DNA of 64,000 bases from an uncultured Bacteroidota bacterium (GCA_902512065.1 CABXHU010000003.1:1-64000); one strand, 5' to 3'; counted from the stretch's first letter, positions 16,560-25,651 are shown. Program-made: numbers and translations. The notes: a model not told the origin generated them from the letters alone.

Positions 16560-18338
16560 ATGATTAAAAAAATTTTTTTCCTTTTAAATAAAAAGGAGCA
16601 AACTGAAGCTTACAAATTATTATTGTTAGTAACATTGTTTGCATTACTTGATGTATTTGGGGTTGCATCAATCATGCCTTTTATGGCAACTGTTGGAGAT
16701 CCTACTATAATTGAGAGTGATAAATTTCTTAATTACCTGTATATAAATTTAAAATTTACTAATCCTCAAAGCTTTATTTTTTTTCTTGGTATTATTGTAA
16801 TGATTTTTCTAATATCATCACTTACTTTTAAGGCATATGTAACATATGTACAATTAAGATTTAATTTACTGAGAGAACACTCAATTGGCAAAAGACTCAT
16901 CGAAAGTTATCTAAACCAGCCATATACATGGTTTTTAAATAATCACAGTTCGAATCTTGTGAATAAAATACTATCTGAAGTAAACCAGGTGGTAGGTAGT
17001 GCAGTTGGGCCTTTTATATTGGTTGTTTCACATGGAATTCTTGCTATTGCAATGATATCACTATTAATTTTTGTTGATCCAATCATGTCTTTAGCTGTTG
17101 GGTTAACATTTGGAACAATATACCTTGTAATTTACTTTCTAATTCGAAAGTCAATATTCAATACAGGTTTAAAAAGAGTAGAGGCAAATAAATCTAGATT
17201 TAGGAGTGTTAGTGAAGCCTTTAATGGAATAAAAGAAATAAAATTAGGAGGTTTAGAAAAGGTTTACATAAAAAAATTCTCAAGATCCGCTAAACTATTT
17301 GCAGAAAGTCATGCATCAATTCAAACACTTGTTCAAATTCCTAGATTTGTTGCAGAGGGTTTTGCATTTGTTGGAATGATATTAGTTGTTTTATTTTTTT
17401 TGTCTGGAAATGATGGCTTTTCTTCAGGGCTCCCAATTGTCGCCGTATACGCATTAGCAGGGTATCGTTTAATGCCTTCCTTGCAAATGGTTTATTCATC
17501 TATTGCCACACTACGATCATCTTTAGCAGCACTTGATGTTTTGTACGAAGATTTAAAATCTTTACCATCATTTGAATACAAAGATGTAATTAAATCCGAA
17601 TTTAAAATAAGAAATAACATTAGTCTTAAAAATATTTATGCCAAATATCCATTTGCAAAAAAAATGGCAATTAACGGAATTTCAGTTGAAATTCCCGTCA
17701 AAAAGACCATTGGATTTGTGGGCTCAAGCGGAAGTGGTAAAACAACAACTATTGATTTAATTCTTGGATTATTAGAACTAAAATCAGGATCATTTTCAGT
17801 TGATGGTATTGAAATTAATAAATCTAATTTAAAAGAATGGCAAAGAATTATTGGATATGTTCCTCAAGAAATTTTTCTCATAGATGATAATATAGCAGCT
17901 AATATTGCCTTTGGCCTTTCAAAAAATGACATCGATATGCAAGCAGTCGAACGTGCATCTAAAATTGCAAATTTGCATGATTTTGTAACAAATGAGTTAA
18001 ATGAAGGCTATCTTACTGAAGTTGGTGAAAGAGGAGTTAGATTATCTGGAGGGCAACGACAAAGAATAGGAATTGCTAGAGCACTTTATCATAACCCTCA
18101 ACTTTTAGTACTTGACGAAGCAACTAGTGCATTAGATAATGTAACTGAAAATGAAGTAATGGAAGCAGTTAACAGTTTATGTGGAGACATAACAATCATT
18201 ATAATAGCTCATCGTATTTCTACTGTTTCTGAATGTGATAATATTTATTTATTAGAAAATGGTAAGATTATAGCAGACGGAACATATGATGAACTTTTAA
18301 AAAAGAATAAGGAATTTAAAAATATGGTAGAAATTTAA
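16560..18338 (+). CDS. ABC exporter, PglK/MsbA-type lipid-linked glycan flippase
   Basis: 592-residue half-transporter. Residues about 15-320 form the six-helix export domain. The ATPase domain has Walker A GSSGSGKTT (about 387-395), Q-loop PQE, signature LSGGQRQR (about 497), Walker B LLVLDEATSALD (about 518) and H-loop AHRIS. Size and layout match PglK/WlaB of Campylobacter and MsbA, which flip lipid-linked saccharides or lipid A. Placed just before a polymerase-like gene and with no MATE-like Wzx visible, it probably flips the repeat unit across the inner membrane. The 74 bases upstream show no clear promoter. Confidence 0.85.
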   Translation: MIKKIFFLLNKKEQTEAYKLLLLVTLFALLDVFGVASIMPFMATVGDPTIIESDKFLNYLYINLKFTNPQSFIFFLGIIVMIFLISSLTFKAYVTYVQLRFNLLREHSIGKRLIESYLNQPYTWFLNNHSSNLVNKILSEVNQVVGSAVGPFILVVSHGILAIAMISLLIFVDPIMSLAVGLTFGTIYLVIYFLIRKSIFNTGLKRVEANKSRFRSVSEAFNGIKEIKLGGLEKVYIKKFSRSAKLFAESHASIQTLVQIPRFVAEGFAFVGMILVVLFFLSGNDGFSSGLPIVAVYALAGYRLMPSLQMVYSSIATLRSSLAALDVLYEDLKSLPSFEYKDVIKSEFKIRNNISLKNIYAKYPFAKKMAINGISVEIPVKKTIGFVGSSGSGKTTTIDLILGLLELKSGSFSVDGIEINKSNLKEWQRIIGYVPQEIFLIDDNIAANIAFGLSKNDIDMQAVERASKIANLHDFVTNELNEGYLTEVGERGVRLSGGQRQRIGIARALYHNPQLLVLDEATSALDNVTENEVMEAVNSLCGDITIIIIAHRISTVSECDNIYLLENGKIIADGTYDELLKKNKEFKNMVEI

Positions 18339-18352
18339 TTTGATAATTATTT

Positions 18353-19618
18353 ATGAAAAATAAAAAAACGGTAATTATACATATTGATGCTCTAAGAAGA
18401 GAGTATTTGAGTGGATGGTTACTTGGTGAATTTTTTAAGAAAAAAGGATATAACGTTTTATTAACATCTAGGCATTCTAGTAAAAGAATACTAAAATTTT
18501 TGACACCTGATATTTTTATTTCTTCACATGTTTTTTTATTAACTCCCTTGCAATGGAAAAATATAACAAGTAAAGGAACAAAAGTTTATATAAATGAAGC
18601 GGAGGGAACCAATCATTTACATGGAGTTTCTACCACTTATCCTGAAACATATAATAATAAAACAATTGATTACAGTCTTTTTTCTGGTATTTTTGTATGG
18701 GCAGATTACAGTTATAATTTTGTAATCAAGAATAGAAAAATTGATTCTGGAAAAGTTTATTTAAACGGATCAACTCGTCAAAGTGTTTTAAGTAGACCAG
18801 AAAGAAAAAATGATAAAGTTGTAGTAGGAATTATTAGTAGGTTTGAAATAATTAATACTTTCGATCAACGTCATCCTTTTGTAAATCTAATTGATTTAGA
18901 TCCCGAGCATCCTGATTGGAAATGGTATTATGAAAGGTGTGCTGTAGATTCAGAAGCTTTTTCTATAGTATCTAAACTAATAAGTAAGTTAATTAAACTT
19001 GGCCATTATGTTTCTATGAGAGCTCATCCAAATGAAAGTATAGATTCGTATAAATTATTAAAAAAGAAATTTGGAAAGTTTTTTGAAATAGATAAATCAC
19101 TAAGTATCAGTGAGTGGTTAAATAATGTATCTGTCGTAGTTGGTACAACATCATCAGCATTTACTGAACCATATTTGTCAAAAATTCCTATTATTTCAAC
19201 TTCAAAAATTCAAAATTTTCATTATTCTGGAGATTATCAGTTCCATGATAATTTTGATCTTCCAGCTTATCATCCTAAAACTGTTGATGAAATGGTAGAG
19301 CTATGTACAAACCCTGAACTGGTAGCTAAATCCTCAAAAGTGCTTGATGAATTTTTAAATTCTTTTTACAGTCTTGATAATAAAATTGATCCAATTGTAA
19401 AAATAGTTGATGTTGTAAGTAATGAAAATGAAGATAAGTCAACAAATATAAATTATACAATTGCCAAGTTTTTTTTATATTCTTTAGATATACTTTTTAT
19501 TATTAAAAATACGATTATTAATTCTAAAGGGATTAACGTAATGAAAAATTATAATTATAATAGATTATTACATAAACCCTCAAAATTTATGAAGAATATT
19601 TTGAAAAAAACCCTTTAA
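18353..19618 (+). CDS. Surface carbohydrate biosynthesis protein (TIGR04396-like)
   Basis: 421 residues resembling the surface-carbohydrate biosynthesis family with a CDP-glycerol-glycerophosphotransferase-like or GT-B fold. Markers are VWADYSYNFVIKNRKIDSGKV, VGIISRFEIINTFDQRHPF, YVSMRAHPNES and VVGTTSSAFTEPYLSKIPII, the last like a nucleotide-binding loop near the C-terminus. A mildly hydrophobic tail (IAKFFLYSLDILFIIKN) may touch the membrane. It starts 15 bases after the flippase gene. It probably transfers a sugar or polyol phosphate; the donor is not known. Confidence 0.72.
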   Translation: MKNKKTVIIHIDALRREYLSGWLLGEFFKKKGYNVLLTSRHSSKRILKFLTPDIFISSHVFLLTPLQWKNITSKGTKVYINEAEGTNHLHGVSTTYPETYNNKTIDYSLFSGIFVWADYSYNFVIKNRKIDSGKVYLNGSTRQSVLSRPERKNDKVVVGIISRFEIINTFDQRHPFVNLIDLDPEHPDWKWYYERCAVDSEAFSIVSKLISKLIKLGHYVSMRAHPNESIDSYKLLKKKFGKFFEIDKSLSISEWLNNVSVVVGTTSSAFTEPYLSKIPIISTSKIQNFHYSGDYQFHDNFDLPAYHPKTVDEMVELCTNPELVAKSSKVLDEFLNSFYSLDNKIDPIVKIVDVVSNENEDKSTNINYTIAKFFLYSLDILFIIKNTIINSKGINVMKNYNYNRLLHKPSKFMKNILKKTL

Positions 19619-19627
19619 AAAATACTA

Positions 19628-21052
19628 TTGAATTTGAGCAAGAAGTTTGATCTTTCCGATCTTATTAACCTATTAAATGTTATAATTTTATTTCTTACAA
19701 CTGTATGGTATATTAAAACTAATAATCATCCTTACATTGATATAAATGTATTTATTGTCTCTTTCTTAATTCATGCTCAATTATATTTTTTTTTAAAAAA
19801 TGAAAAAAACAACTCTGATCCATTTTTAGTTATATTATCATTAGTAATATTACTTTTTTATTTAACAAGGATATTTACTCTTTTATTTGACGAGTATACT
19901 TTTAGTTTAGTTTTCACAAGATCTAACGCAGAATATATTGGTCCTGATGAATTTTTTAATTTCTTAATTTATTTATATTTATCGCTTTGGATGATATTTT
20001 TTGGTTTAAAATTAGCTGATAAAAAATTTAAAATTAAATCAAAAAAAAACTTAATAAATTCAAAACAATATAAAAGATTATTATTTCTATCTCTTGTATG
20101 TTTAATTTATTTTACAATAGGATCTTATGTATTCACCACTTTTTCTCAAGCAGGTATTTTAATCGGATTACTTTCTGGCTTTTTGAATTATGAGGTTTTT
20201 GTAATATTAATAACAATAATGGTTTTTTATTACAAGGATGATATCCCAAAAAAATATAATCGCTTAGCTATATTTATTTTGTTTATGTTCTTTTTTATAA
20301 AAGCACTTAATGGCGGAAGTGGACCTATTTTTCGAATTGGATTTCCGTTTTTATTTGCTCTATTAATGATAAAACGTATTAAAATAAAAATATCAGTTTT
20401 AATAGTTGTTACATTTTTAGTAATTTTTACTAGTATTTTTGGAACTTTTATAAAATTTTCAAATCAAAAAATAAGTACAGAATTGATAAGTGATTTTAAA
20501 GAAATTGAACTTGACCAATATAATTTCATAATGAGCCATATATTTGCTAGAGCTGCCTTTTTAGATTTTTCTGTTGAATTAGTTAGTAATGAAGAATATA
20601 AGCGAATTATAAACCTACCTAGATACGGAAAAAGTATAATTGATTCCTATACACCTGGCTTTGATGTTTTTGATGAGCCATTAACTGGACATGCTTTAAG
20701 AGCTGTTTATTTACCTTCTTTTCCATATAAACCAACTAGAAAATATGTTTCAGAAAATTATCACTCTGATCAAATAAATATTTTTTCAGAATATTATATA
20801 TTGTTTGGAAAATATTTTTCACTTTTTTTATTTTTTATAACTGCTTTTTTTTTAAAAAAAACTTATAATTATTTTACAATTATTGTTAAAAATAAACTTT
20901 TTGGATTATTGGTAGGTGGAATTATTTTAAACTTTTTTTGGATATGGTTAAGGAGTTTTGGGATAGATTTTATTATAAGTGAACTCTTTCAAGCTTTTAT
21001 ATTTCCTTTTTTGTTTATTTATATAGGAATTAAAATTACATTGAAATACTAA
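19628..21052 (+). CDS. Wzy-like O-antigen/oligosaccharide repeat polymerase
   Basis: 474-residue integral membrane protein with about ten or more hydrophobic helices (for example LINLLNVIILFLTTVWYI and FLVILSLVILLFYLTRIFTL) and one long hydrophilic loop at about 280-385. That is the usual shape of Wzy/EpsG-type polymerases. The start is TTG at 19628; no ATG occurs before the first helices, so an alternative start is required. Sequence of such polymerases is poorly conserved, so the call rests on topology and on its place beside the flippase. It would join lipid-linked repeat units in the periplasm. Confidence 0.7.
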   Translation: MNLSKKFDLSDLINLLNVIILFLTTVWYIKTNNHPYIDINVFIVSFLIHAQLYFFLKNEKNNSDPFLVILSLVILLFYLTRIFTLLFDEYTFSLVFTRSNAEYIGPDEFFNFLIYLYLSLWMIFFGLKLADKKFKIKSKKNLINSKQYKRLLFLSLVCLIYFTIGSYVFTTFSQAGILIGLLSGFLNYEVFVILITIMVFYYKDDIPKKYNRLAIFILFMFFFIKALNGGSGPIFRIGFPFLFALLMIKRIKIKISVLIVVTFLVIFTSIFGTFIKFSNQKISTELISDFKEIELDQYNFIMSHIFARAAFLDFSVELVSNEEYKRIINLPRYGKSIIDSYTPGFDVFDEPLTGHALRAVYLPSFPYKPTRKYVSENYHSDQINIFSEYYILFGKYFSLFLFFITAFFLKKTYNYFTIIVKNKLFGLLVGGIILNFFWIWLRSFGIDFIISELFQAFIFPFLFIYIGIKITLKY

Positions 21053-21077
21053 GAAAATATTAATTAAAAAACATATT

Positions 21078-21761
21078 ATGAAAGCATTATGGCAACAAAT
21101 ACCATCCACAGAAATTACAAAAATTTATTGTAATACAGATTTTGATGCTGTGGTTTTAGATTTAGAACATGGAGTTTTTAATAATGAAACTCTATATTCT
21201 TTAATCCAATTAATTAACGCGAGCAATAAGCTCTCTTTTGTGAGAGTAACAGAACCTTCAAAATCTCAAATTAGATTATTACTTGATAGTAATGTTTCTG
21301 GTATTATTTTTTCAACTCTTGAAATTGAACAAACTAGTAAAATAAGAGAATGGTGTTTGTTCCCTCCCATTGGTAAAAGAGGTCAAGGTTTAGTTTCTGA
21401 AAATAATTGGGGTGATGACAAATTACAGATAAATAAAGTTAAGTTAATAGCTCAAATTGAGAATAAAGAATCTATTTATCAGTTACCAAACATTGTTAAA
21501 ACTAATTTATTTGAGTATTATGTACTTGGACCTTACGATTTAACCGCAGATTTAGGCTGTGTGGCAGATTGGGAAAATAAAAAGTATATAGATTTAATTG
21601 AAAAGTTTAATAATGAAATCCCAATTGAAAAAAGAGGAGTTCATATTGTTTCTAATATTGAAAATGAATATAGAAATAAGTTTAAACAATATGGATTTAT
21701 TGCTTTAGGAATGGATACAATAATAGTTAAATCTGGAATTAAAAATTTAGAAAGTATATGA
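21078..21761 (+). CDS. HpcH/HpaI-family pyruvate aldolase
   Basis: 227-residue class II aldolase of the HpcH/HpaI family, which reversibly condenses pyruvate with aldehydes. Family residues are visible: the catalytic His in DLEHGVFN, the substrate Arg in FVRVTEPSK, the metal Glu in IAQIENKES and the metal Asp in LGPYDLTADLG. FPPIGKRGQG matches the usual PPxGxRG loop. The gene opens a six-gene run joined by overlaps or direct contacts and ends in an ATGA overlap with a KdsB homologue. That pairing suggests anabolic use: building a 3-deoxy-2-ulosonic acid for CMP activation. Degradative use is the family's usual role, so this is inference. Confidence 0.85.
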   Translation: MKALWQQIPSTEITKIYCNTDFDAVVLDLEHGVFNNETLYSLIQLINASNKLSFVRVTEPSKSQIRLLLDSNVSGIIFSTLEIEQTSKIREWCLFPPIGKRGQGLVSENNWGDDKLQINKVKLIAQIENKESIYQLPNIVKTNLFEYYVLGPYDLTADLGCVADWENKKYIDLIEKFNNEIPIEKRGVHIVSNIENEYRNKFKQYGFIALGMDTIIVKSGIKNLESI

Positions 21762-22528
21762 ATATAATAGGAATTATTCCAGCCAGAATGGCGTCTTCAA
21801 GGTTTCCGAATAAGCCAATGGCTGATATTTTAGGAATGCCGATGATTGGACATTGTTTAAAAAGAAGTTTGATGTGTAATATGTTTAGTGACGTATATGT
21901 TGCTACATGTGATAAAATAATATATGATTATATAGAAAGTATAGGTGGTAAAGCAATAATGACATTAGATACACATGAAAGAGCATCAGATCGAACTGCA
22001 GAAGCAATGTTGAAAATTGAAAAAAAAATTGGAGAAAAAATTGATATTGTTGTTTTACTTCAGGGTGATGAGCCTATGACTAATGATTCAATGATAGAAT
22101 CTGCTATTAAGCCTTTATTAGATGATAATAATTTAAAAATCACAAATTTATATGCCACAATAGGTAGCATTGAGGAATTTGAAAATCCAAACGAAGTAAA
22201 AGTGGTCATAGATCGTGAAAGCAATGCACTTTATTTTTCAAGAGAGCCTATTCCATCCAGAAAAAAGGGAATTACTGATGTTCCTATGTTTAAGCAAGTT
22301 TGTGTAATTCCTTTTAAAAGAGACTTTCTTTTAGAATATAACGAAATGGAACAAACACAACTAGAAATAATTGAATCGGTTGACATGATGAGGGTTTTAG
22401 AAAATGGAATCAAAATTAAAATGGTATATATTCAAGAAGATAATTTTTCAGTAGATACTCAGGAAGATCTTGAAAATGTAATTGAATTGATGAAGAAAGA
22501 TGAATTAGTAAAATCTTATATTAAATGA
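21758..22528 (+). CDS. kdsB: CMP-Kdo synthetase-like cytidylyltransferase (KdsB family)
   Basis: 256-residue KdsB-family enzyme. It has IPARMASSRFPNKPM at residues 7-21, THERASDRTAEA (KdsB usually has H-x-SGTDR), VLLQGDEPM, and ALYFSREPIPS. The substitution in the SGTDR region and its context (aldolase upstream, dehydrogenase downstream, both joined by 4-base ATGA overlaps) suggest it activates a Kdo-like acid other than standard Kdo. The housekeeping kdsB for lipid A core would then lie elsewhere in the genome. It is the third CMP-transferase family in the locus. Confidence 0.83.
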   Translation: MNIIGIIPARMASSRFPNKPMADILGMPMIGHCLKRSLMCNMFSDVYVATCDKIIYDYIESIGGKAIMTLDTHERASDRTAEAMLKIEKKIGEKIDIVVLLQGDEPMTNDSMIESAIKPLLDDNNLKITNLYATIGSIEEFENPNEVKVVIDRESNALYFSREPIPSRKKGITDVPMFKQVCVIPFKRDFLLEYNEMEQTQLEIIESVDMMRVLENGIKIKMVYIQEDNFSVDTQEDLENVIELMKKDELVKSYIK

Positions 22529-23451
22529 GAATTCTTTTAACAACTACTTCTTTTACAGATACACCTGGTGAACATCAAGAAAAATTAAAAAGCTTAAATT
22601 ATAAAATTGATGTTTTAAGAGGTCCTCTAAAGGAAGAAATATTATTACCAATAATAAGTAATTATGATGGCATAATTTGTGGAGATGATGAAATTACAAG
22701 AAAAGTTATTGCTTCTGGAAAAAAAGGAAAATTAAAAGTTATATCAAAATATGGTATTGGGTTAGATAAAATTGATTTAAAGTCTGCAGATGAATTTGGA
22801 ATAAAGGTTTGTAAAACACCAGGTGTAAATCATGTTACAGTTTCTGAACATATTCTAGCATTATTATTTTCTTATTATAAAAATATTCATTTAGAATACA
22901 ATATTACCAAAGACGGAAAATGGGAAAGACTAATTGGGCATGAGATTTATGGAAAAAAAATAGGTATTGTTGGATATGGAAGAATAGGACATGAATTAGC
23001 TAAACGCTCTAAAGCTTTAGGCTTAATCGTTAAAGCTTATGATCCATACGTAACTAATAGATTGATAATTGATAGTAAGGTTGATTTTATAAGAAACATA
23101 AATGAACTTGTAAAAGATATTGACATTTTAGCTTTAACTTTACCATTAAATGAAGAGACGAAAGGAATGATTGATGAGAATGTAATTTCCTCTGCTAGTA
23201 ATAAAATAGTGATTGTAAATACATCAAGGGCTTTAATAATTGATCAAAAAAGTTTAATTAAATCTTTGAAAAATAATAAAATCAAGGCTTATTTAACAGA
23301 CGTTTTAGAAGAAGAACCAATGATAAAAAACCACCCATTAAATAATTTTAAAAATGTTATTATTACCCCTCATATTGGCTCTCGAACTTATGAAAGTGTC
23401 CAGAGACAGGGTTTAATGGCTGTTGAAAATTTAACAAAAAACATAAAATAA
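22525..23451 (+). CDS. D-2-hydroxyacid dehydrogenase (phosphoglycerate dehydrogenase-like)
   Basis: 308-residue NAD-dependent 2-hydroxyacid dehydrogenase, about the size of SerA without its regulatory domains. The cofactor motif is GIVGYGRIGHELAKRSKALG. The catalytic triad positions are visible as the Arg of NTSRALIID, the Glu of LEEEPM and the His of TPHIGSRT. It overlaps the KdsB gene by 4 bases and touches the next gene by one base. It may oxidise or reduce a 2-hydroxy/2-keto acid precursor of the sugar acid, for example supplying the aldolase substrate. A role in serine synthesis is unlikely from context. Confidence 0.85.
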   Translation: MRILLTTTSFTDTPGEHQEKLKSLNYKIDVLRGPLKEEILLPIISNYDGIICGDDEITRKVIASGKKGKLKVISKYGIGLDKIDLKSADEFGIKVCKTPGVNHVTVSEHILALLFSYYKNIHLEYNITKDGKWERLIGHEIYGKKIGIVGYGRIGHELAKRSKALGLIVKAYDPYVTNRLIIDSKVDFIRNINELVKDIDILALTLPLNEETKGMIDENVISSASNKIVIVNTSRALIIDQKSLIKSLKNNKIKAYLTDVLEEEPMIKNHPLNNFKNVIITPHIGSRTYESVQRQGLMAVENLTKNIK

Positions 23452-24368
23452 TGTCAAAAGTATTAGTTATTGGAGGTTCAGGCTTTTTAGGAAGTCATGT
23501 TTCTGATGTTTTAACAAATAAAGGTCACGAGGTTTATATTTTCGACTTAGTAAAGTCAAAATATTTATTACCCAATCAAAAAATGATTATTGGAGATATC
23601 CTGAATAAGGATTTGATTGACCAATCTATTGAAAAAGTAGATTATGTTTATCATTTTGCAGCAATTGCAGATATTAAAGAAGCTAAAGATAACCCCATTA
23701 AATCAGCAAGATTTAATATTATAGGAACGTTAAACATCTTAGATGCTTGTGTGAAATACAAAATTAAAAGAATTATTTTTTCAAGCTCTATTTATGTTTA
23801 CTCAAATCATGGGTCTTTTTATAGATCTACAAAACAATCTTGTGAGTTATTCATTGAAAACTATTTTGAAGAATATAAATTAGAATATACTATTTTAAGA
23901 TATGGTTCATTATATGGAACTAGGGCAAATAATTTTAATTTCATTAATAATGTAATTAAACAAGCTCTTTTAAATAAAGAGATTATTAGAAAAGGAGATG
24001 GACAAGAAACCAGAGATTATATAAATGTTATTGATGCAGCTATTTCATCTGTAGATGTTTTAAGTGAAGATTACATCAATAAATATGTGATGATAACTGG
24101 TAATCAAACTAGAAAAGTGAATGAATTGTTAGAAATGATTAATGAAATGATGAACAACGAAATAAAAATCACATATGACAGTAAAAATTATGACGGACAT
24201 TATCAACTTACACCATATTCTTTTCGTCCAAAAGTAGCTCTAAAAATGATATCAAAAAATCATCATGATCTTGGTCAGGGAATTTTAGACTGTATTTATG
24301 AAAATTACCAAACTCTTAAAAAAGAGGGGCAATCCATTTTATATAATAAAATTAAAAAAAATGGATAA
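23451..24368 (+). CDS. NAD-dependent sugar epimerase/dehydratase
   Basis: 305-residue extended SDR. It has the GGSGFLGSH cofactor motif at residues 8-16, IGD-type Asp before DILNKDLID, FAAIADIKEA, and the catalytic Y124 and K128 in YRSTK. The C-terminal SFRPKVALKMI resembles UDP-glucose 4-epimerase relatives. The first base of its ATG is the last base of the preceding TAA stop. It would epimerise, dehydrate or reduce a nucleotide-linked or free sugar in this cassette. The substrate cannot be assigned. Confidence 0.82.
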   Translation: MSKVLVIGGSGFLGSHVSDVLTNKGHEVYIFDLVKSKYLLPNQKMIIGDILNKDLIDQSIEKVDYVYHFAAIADIKEAKDNPIKSARFNIIGTLNILDACVKYKIKRIIFSSSIYVYSNHGSFYRSTKQSCELFIENYFEEYKLEYTILRYGSLYGTRANNFNFINNVIKQALLNKEIIRKGDGQETRDYINVIDAAISSVDVLSEDYINKYVMITGNQTRKVNELLEMINEMMNNEIKITYDSKNYDGHYQLTPYSFRPKVALKMISKNHHDLGQGILDCIYENYQTLKKEGQSILYNKIKKNG

Positions 24369-25023
24369 TTCATTCATTTATCTATCGTATTTTCTTGATG
24401 AAAATACTCCGCTTTATGGTGGTGAAAGGGGTATTAAAATGTTTGCAGATAGATCTATTAAAGATGGGGATAGTGCGAATACCAAAAGAGTTTCATTTCA
24501 TAATCATTCAGGGACCCATATCGATTTTCCAAATCACTTTTTTGATTTAGGAAAAGTTGCCCAGGATTATGATGCTTCATTTTGGATTTTTAATAACGTT
24601 TACTTGCAAATACAATCTGCAAGCTCAGATGAGTTGATCAAGTTAAGTGAAGAAGATTTAGCATCTATTCCTGTAAATACAGAGTTAATAATAATTAAAA
24701 CAGGATTTTATGAATTTAGAAATGAAGAAAAGTACTGGATGAATAATCCAGGTATTAGTCCAGAAGTTGCAGATAAGTTAAGAAAACGTTGTCCAGAATT
24801 AAGAGCAATCGGTATGGATTTTATTTCACTTACATCATTTCAAAACCGTCAAATTGGAAGGGTTGCACACCGTGAGTTTTTAGGAAAATCTCCCATTTTA
24901 TTAATTGAGGATATGGACTTAAATTATTTAAATAAAAGCCCAATTCAAGTTATAGGAATTCCTTTATTATTAAAAAATGCTGATGGCGCTCCAATTAGTA
25001 TAATTGCACGAATAAAAAAATGA
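24361..25023 (+). CDS. Cyclase-family metal hydrolase (kynurenine formamidase-like)
   Basis: 220-residue member of the cyclase family (PF04199). The metal-site motif HxGTHxDxPxH is complete as H49-S-G-T-H53-I-D55-F-P-N-H59. The ATG at 24361 overlaps the epimerase stop by 8 bases; an in-frame ATG at 24298 would add 21 residues from inside the epimerase. Known members hydrolyse N-formylkynurenine or cyclise and open amides and lactones. In this cassette it may open a lactone or remove an acyl group from a sugar acid, but no direct evidence shows the substrate. Confidence 0.82.
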   Translation: MDNSFIYLSYFLDENTPLYGGERGIKMFADRSIKDGDSANTKRVSFHNHSGTHIDFPNHFFDLGKVAQDYDASFWIFNNVYLQIQSASSDELIKLSEEDLASIPVNTELIIIKTGFYEFRNEEKYWMNNPGISPEVADKLRKRCPELRAIGMDFISLTSFQNRQIGRVAHREFLGKSPILLIEDMDLNYLNKSPIQVIGIPLLLKNADGAPISIIARIKK

Positions 25024-25628
25024 ATAAAGGAATAATATTTGATTTTGATGGAGTAATATGTGATTCAGTCAATGTAAAAACAGAAGCATTTAAATTAATG
25101 TATAAAGAATATGGAAAAGAAGTTGTTGAAAAAGTAGAAAAATACCACAATGAACATGGAGGAATTTCACGTTACGAAAAATTTCGTTATTTCCATAAAG
25201 AATTTTTAGGAATTAAATTGAAAGAGGATGAAGTATTCAAAATGGCTGAAGTTTTTTCATCAATAGTATTACAGAAAGTTATAGATTCAGATTATATTCC
25301 AGGGGTCATTGAATTTATAAAGTCAAGATTCAAGAATACGGCTTTATTTATTTGTACTGGAACACCCGAAACAGAAATTTTAGAAATTCTTGAAAGTAAA
25401 AAAATTAAAAAATATTTCACTGGAATTTATGGATCTCCAAAAAGTAAAGTAGAAATTATTAATTTAATAATAAATAACTTTAAGATTAAAAGAGATCAAC
25501 TCGAGTTTTATGGGGATGCAATGACAGATTATAACGCAGCTAATATTACTAAGGTAAAATTTATTGGAGTACTTAATAAAACAACTTCTTTTCCTCTTGA
25601 AACAACTGTAATAAAAAATTTTTTCTAA
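25020..25628 (+). CDS. HAD-superfamily phosphatase
   Basis: 202-residue haloacid-dehalogenase hydrolase of the phosphoglycolate-phosphatase type. The nucleophile and acid-base pair are D8 and D10 in IFDFDGVICDS; motif II is ICTGTP, motif III the lysine in SPKSKVE, and motif IV FYGDAMTDYNAA. It overlaps the cyclase gene by 4 bases and ends the aldolase cassette. It would remove a phosphate from the ulosonic acid before CMP transfer, as KdsC or NeuC-linked phosphatases do in PEP-based routes. The HAD remnant near 46000 resembles its C-terminal half. Confidence 0.83.
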   Translation: MNKGIIFDFDGVICDSVNVKTEAFKLMYKEYGKEVVEKVEKYHNEHGGISRYEKFRYFHKEFLGIKLKEDEVFKMAEVFSSIVLQKVIDSDYIPGVIEFIKSRFKNTALFICTGTPETEILEILESKKIKKYFTGIYGSPKSKVEIINLIINNFKIKRDQLEFYGDAMTDYNAANITKVKFIGVLNKTTSFPLETTVIKNFF

Positions 25629-25651
25629 AACTATAAACACTGAATTATTAG

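Noticed and set aside
22525-23451. Serine-pathway phosphoglycerate dehydrogenase (serA)
   Set aside because: It is translationally coupled to a KdsB homologue and a sugar epimerase and lacks regulatory domains, so a sugar-acid role is preferred.
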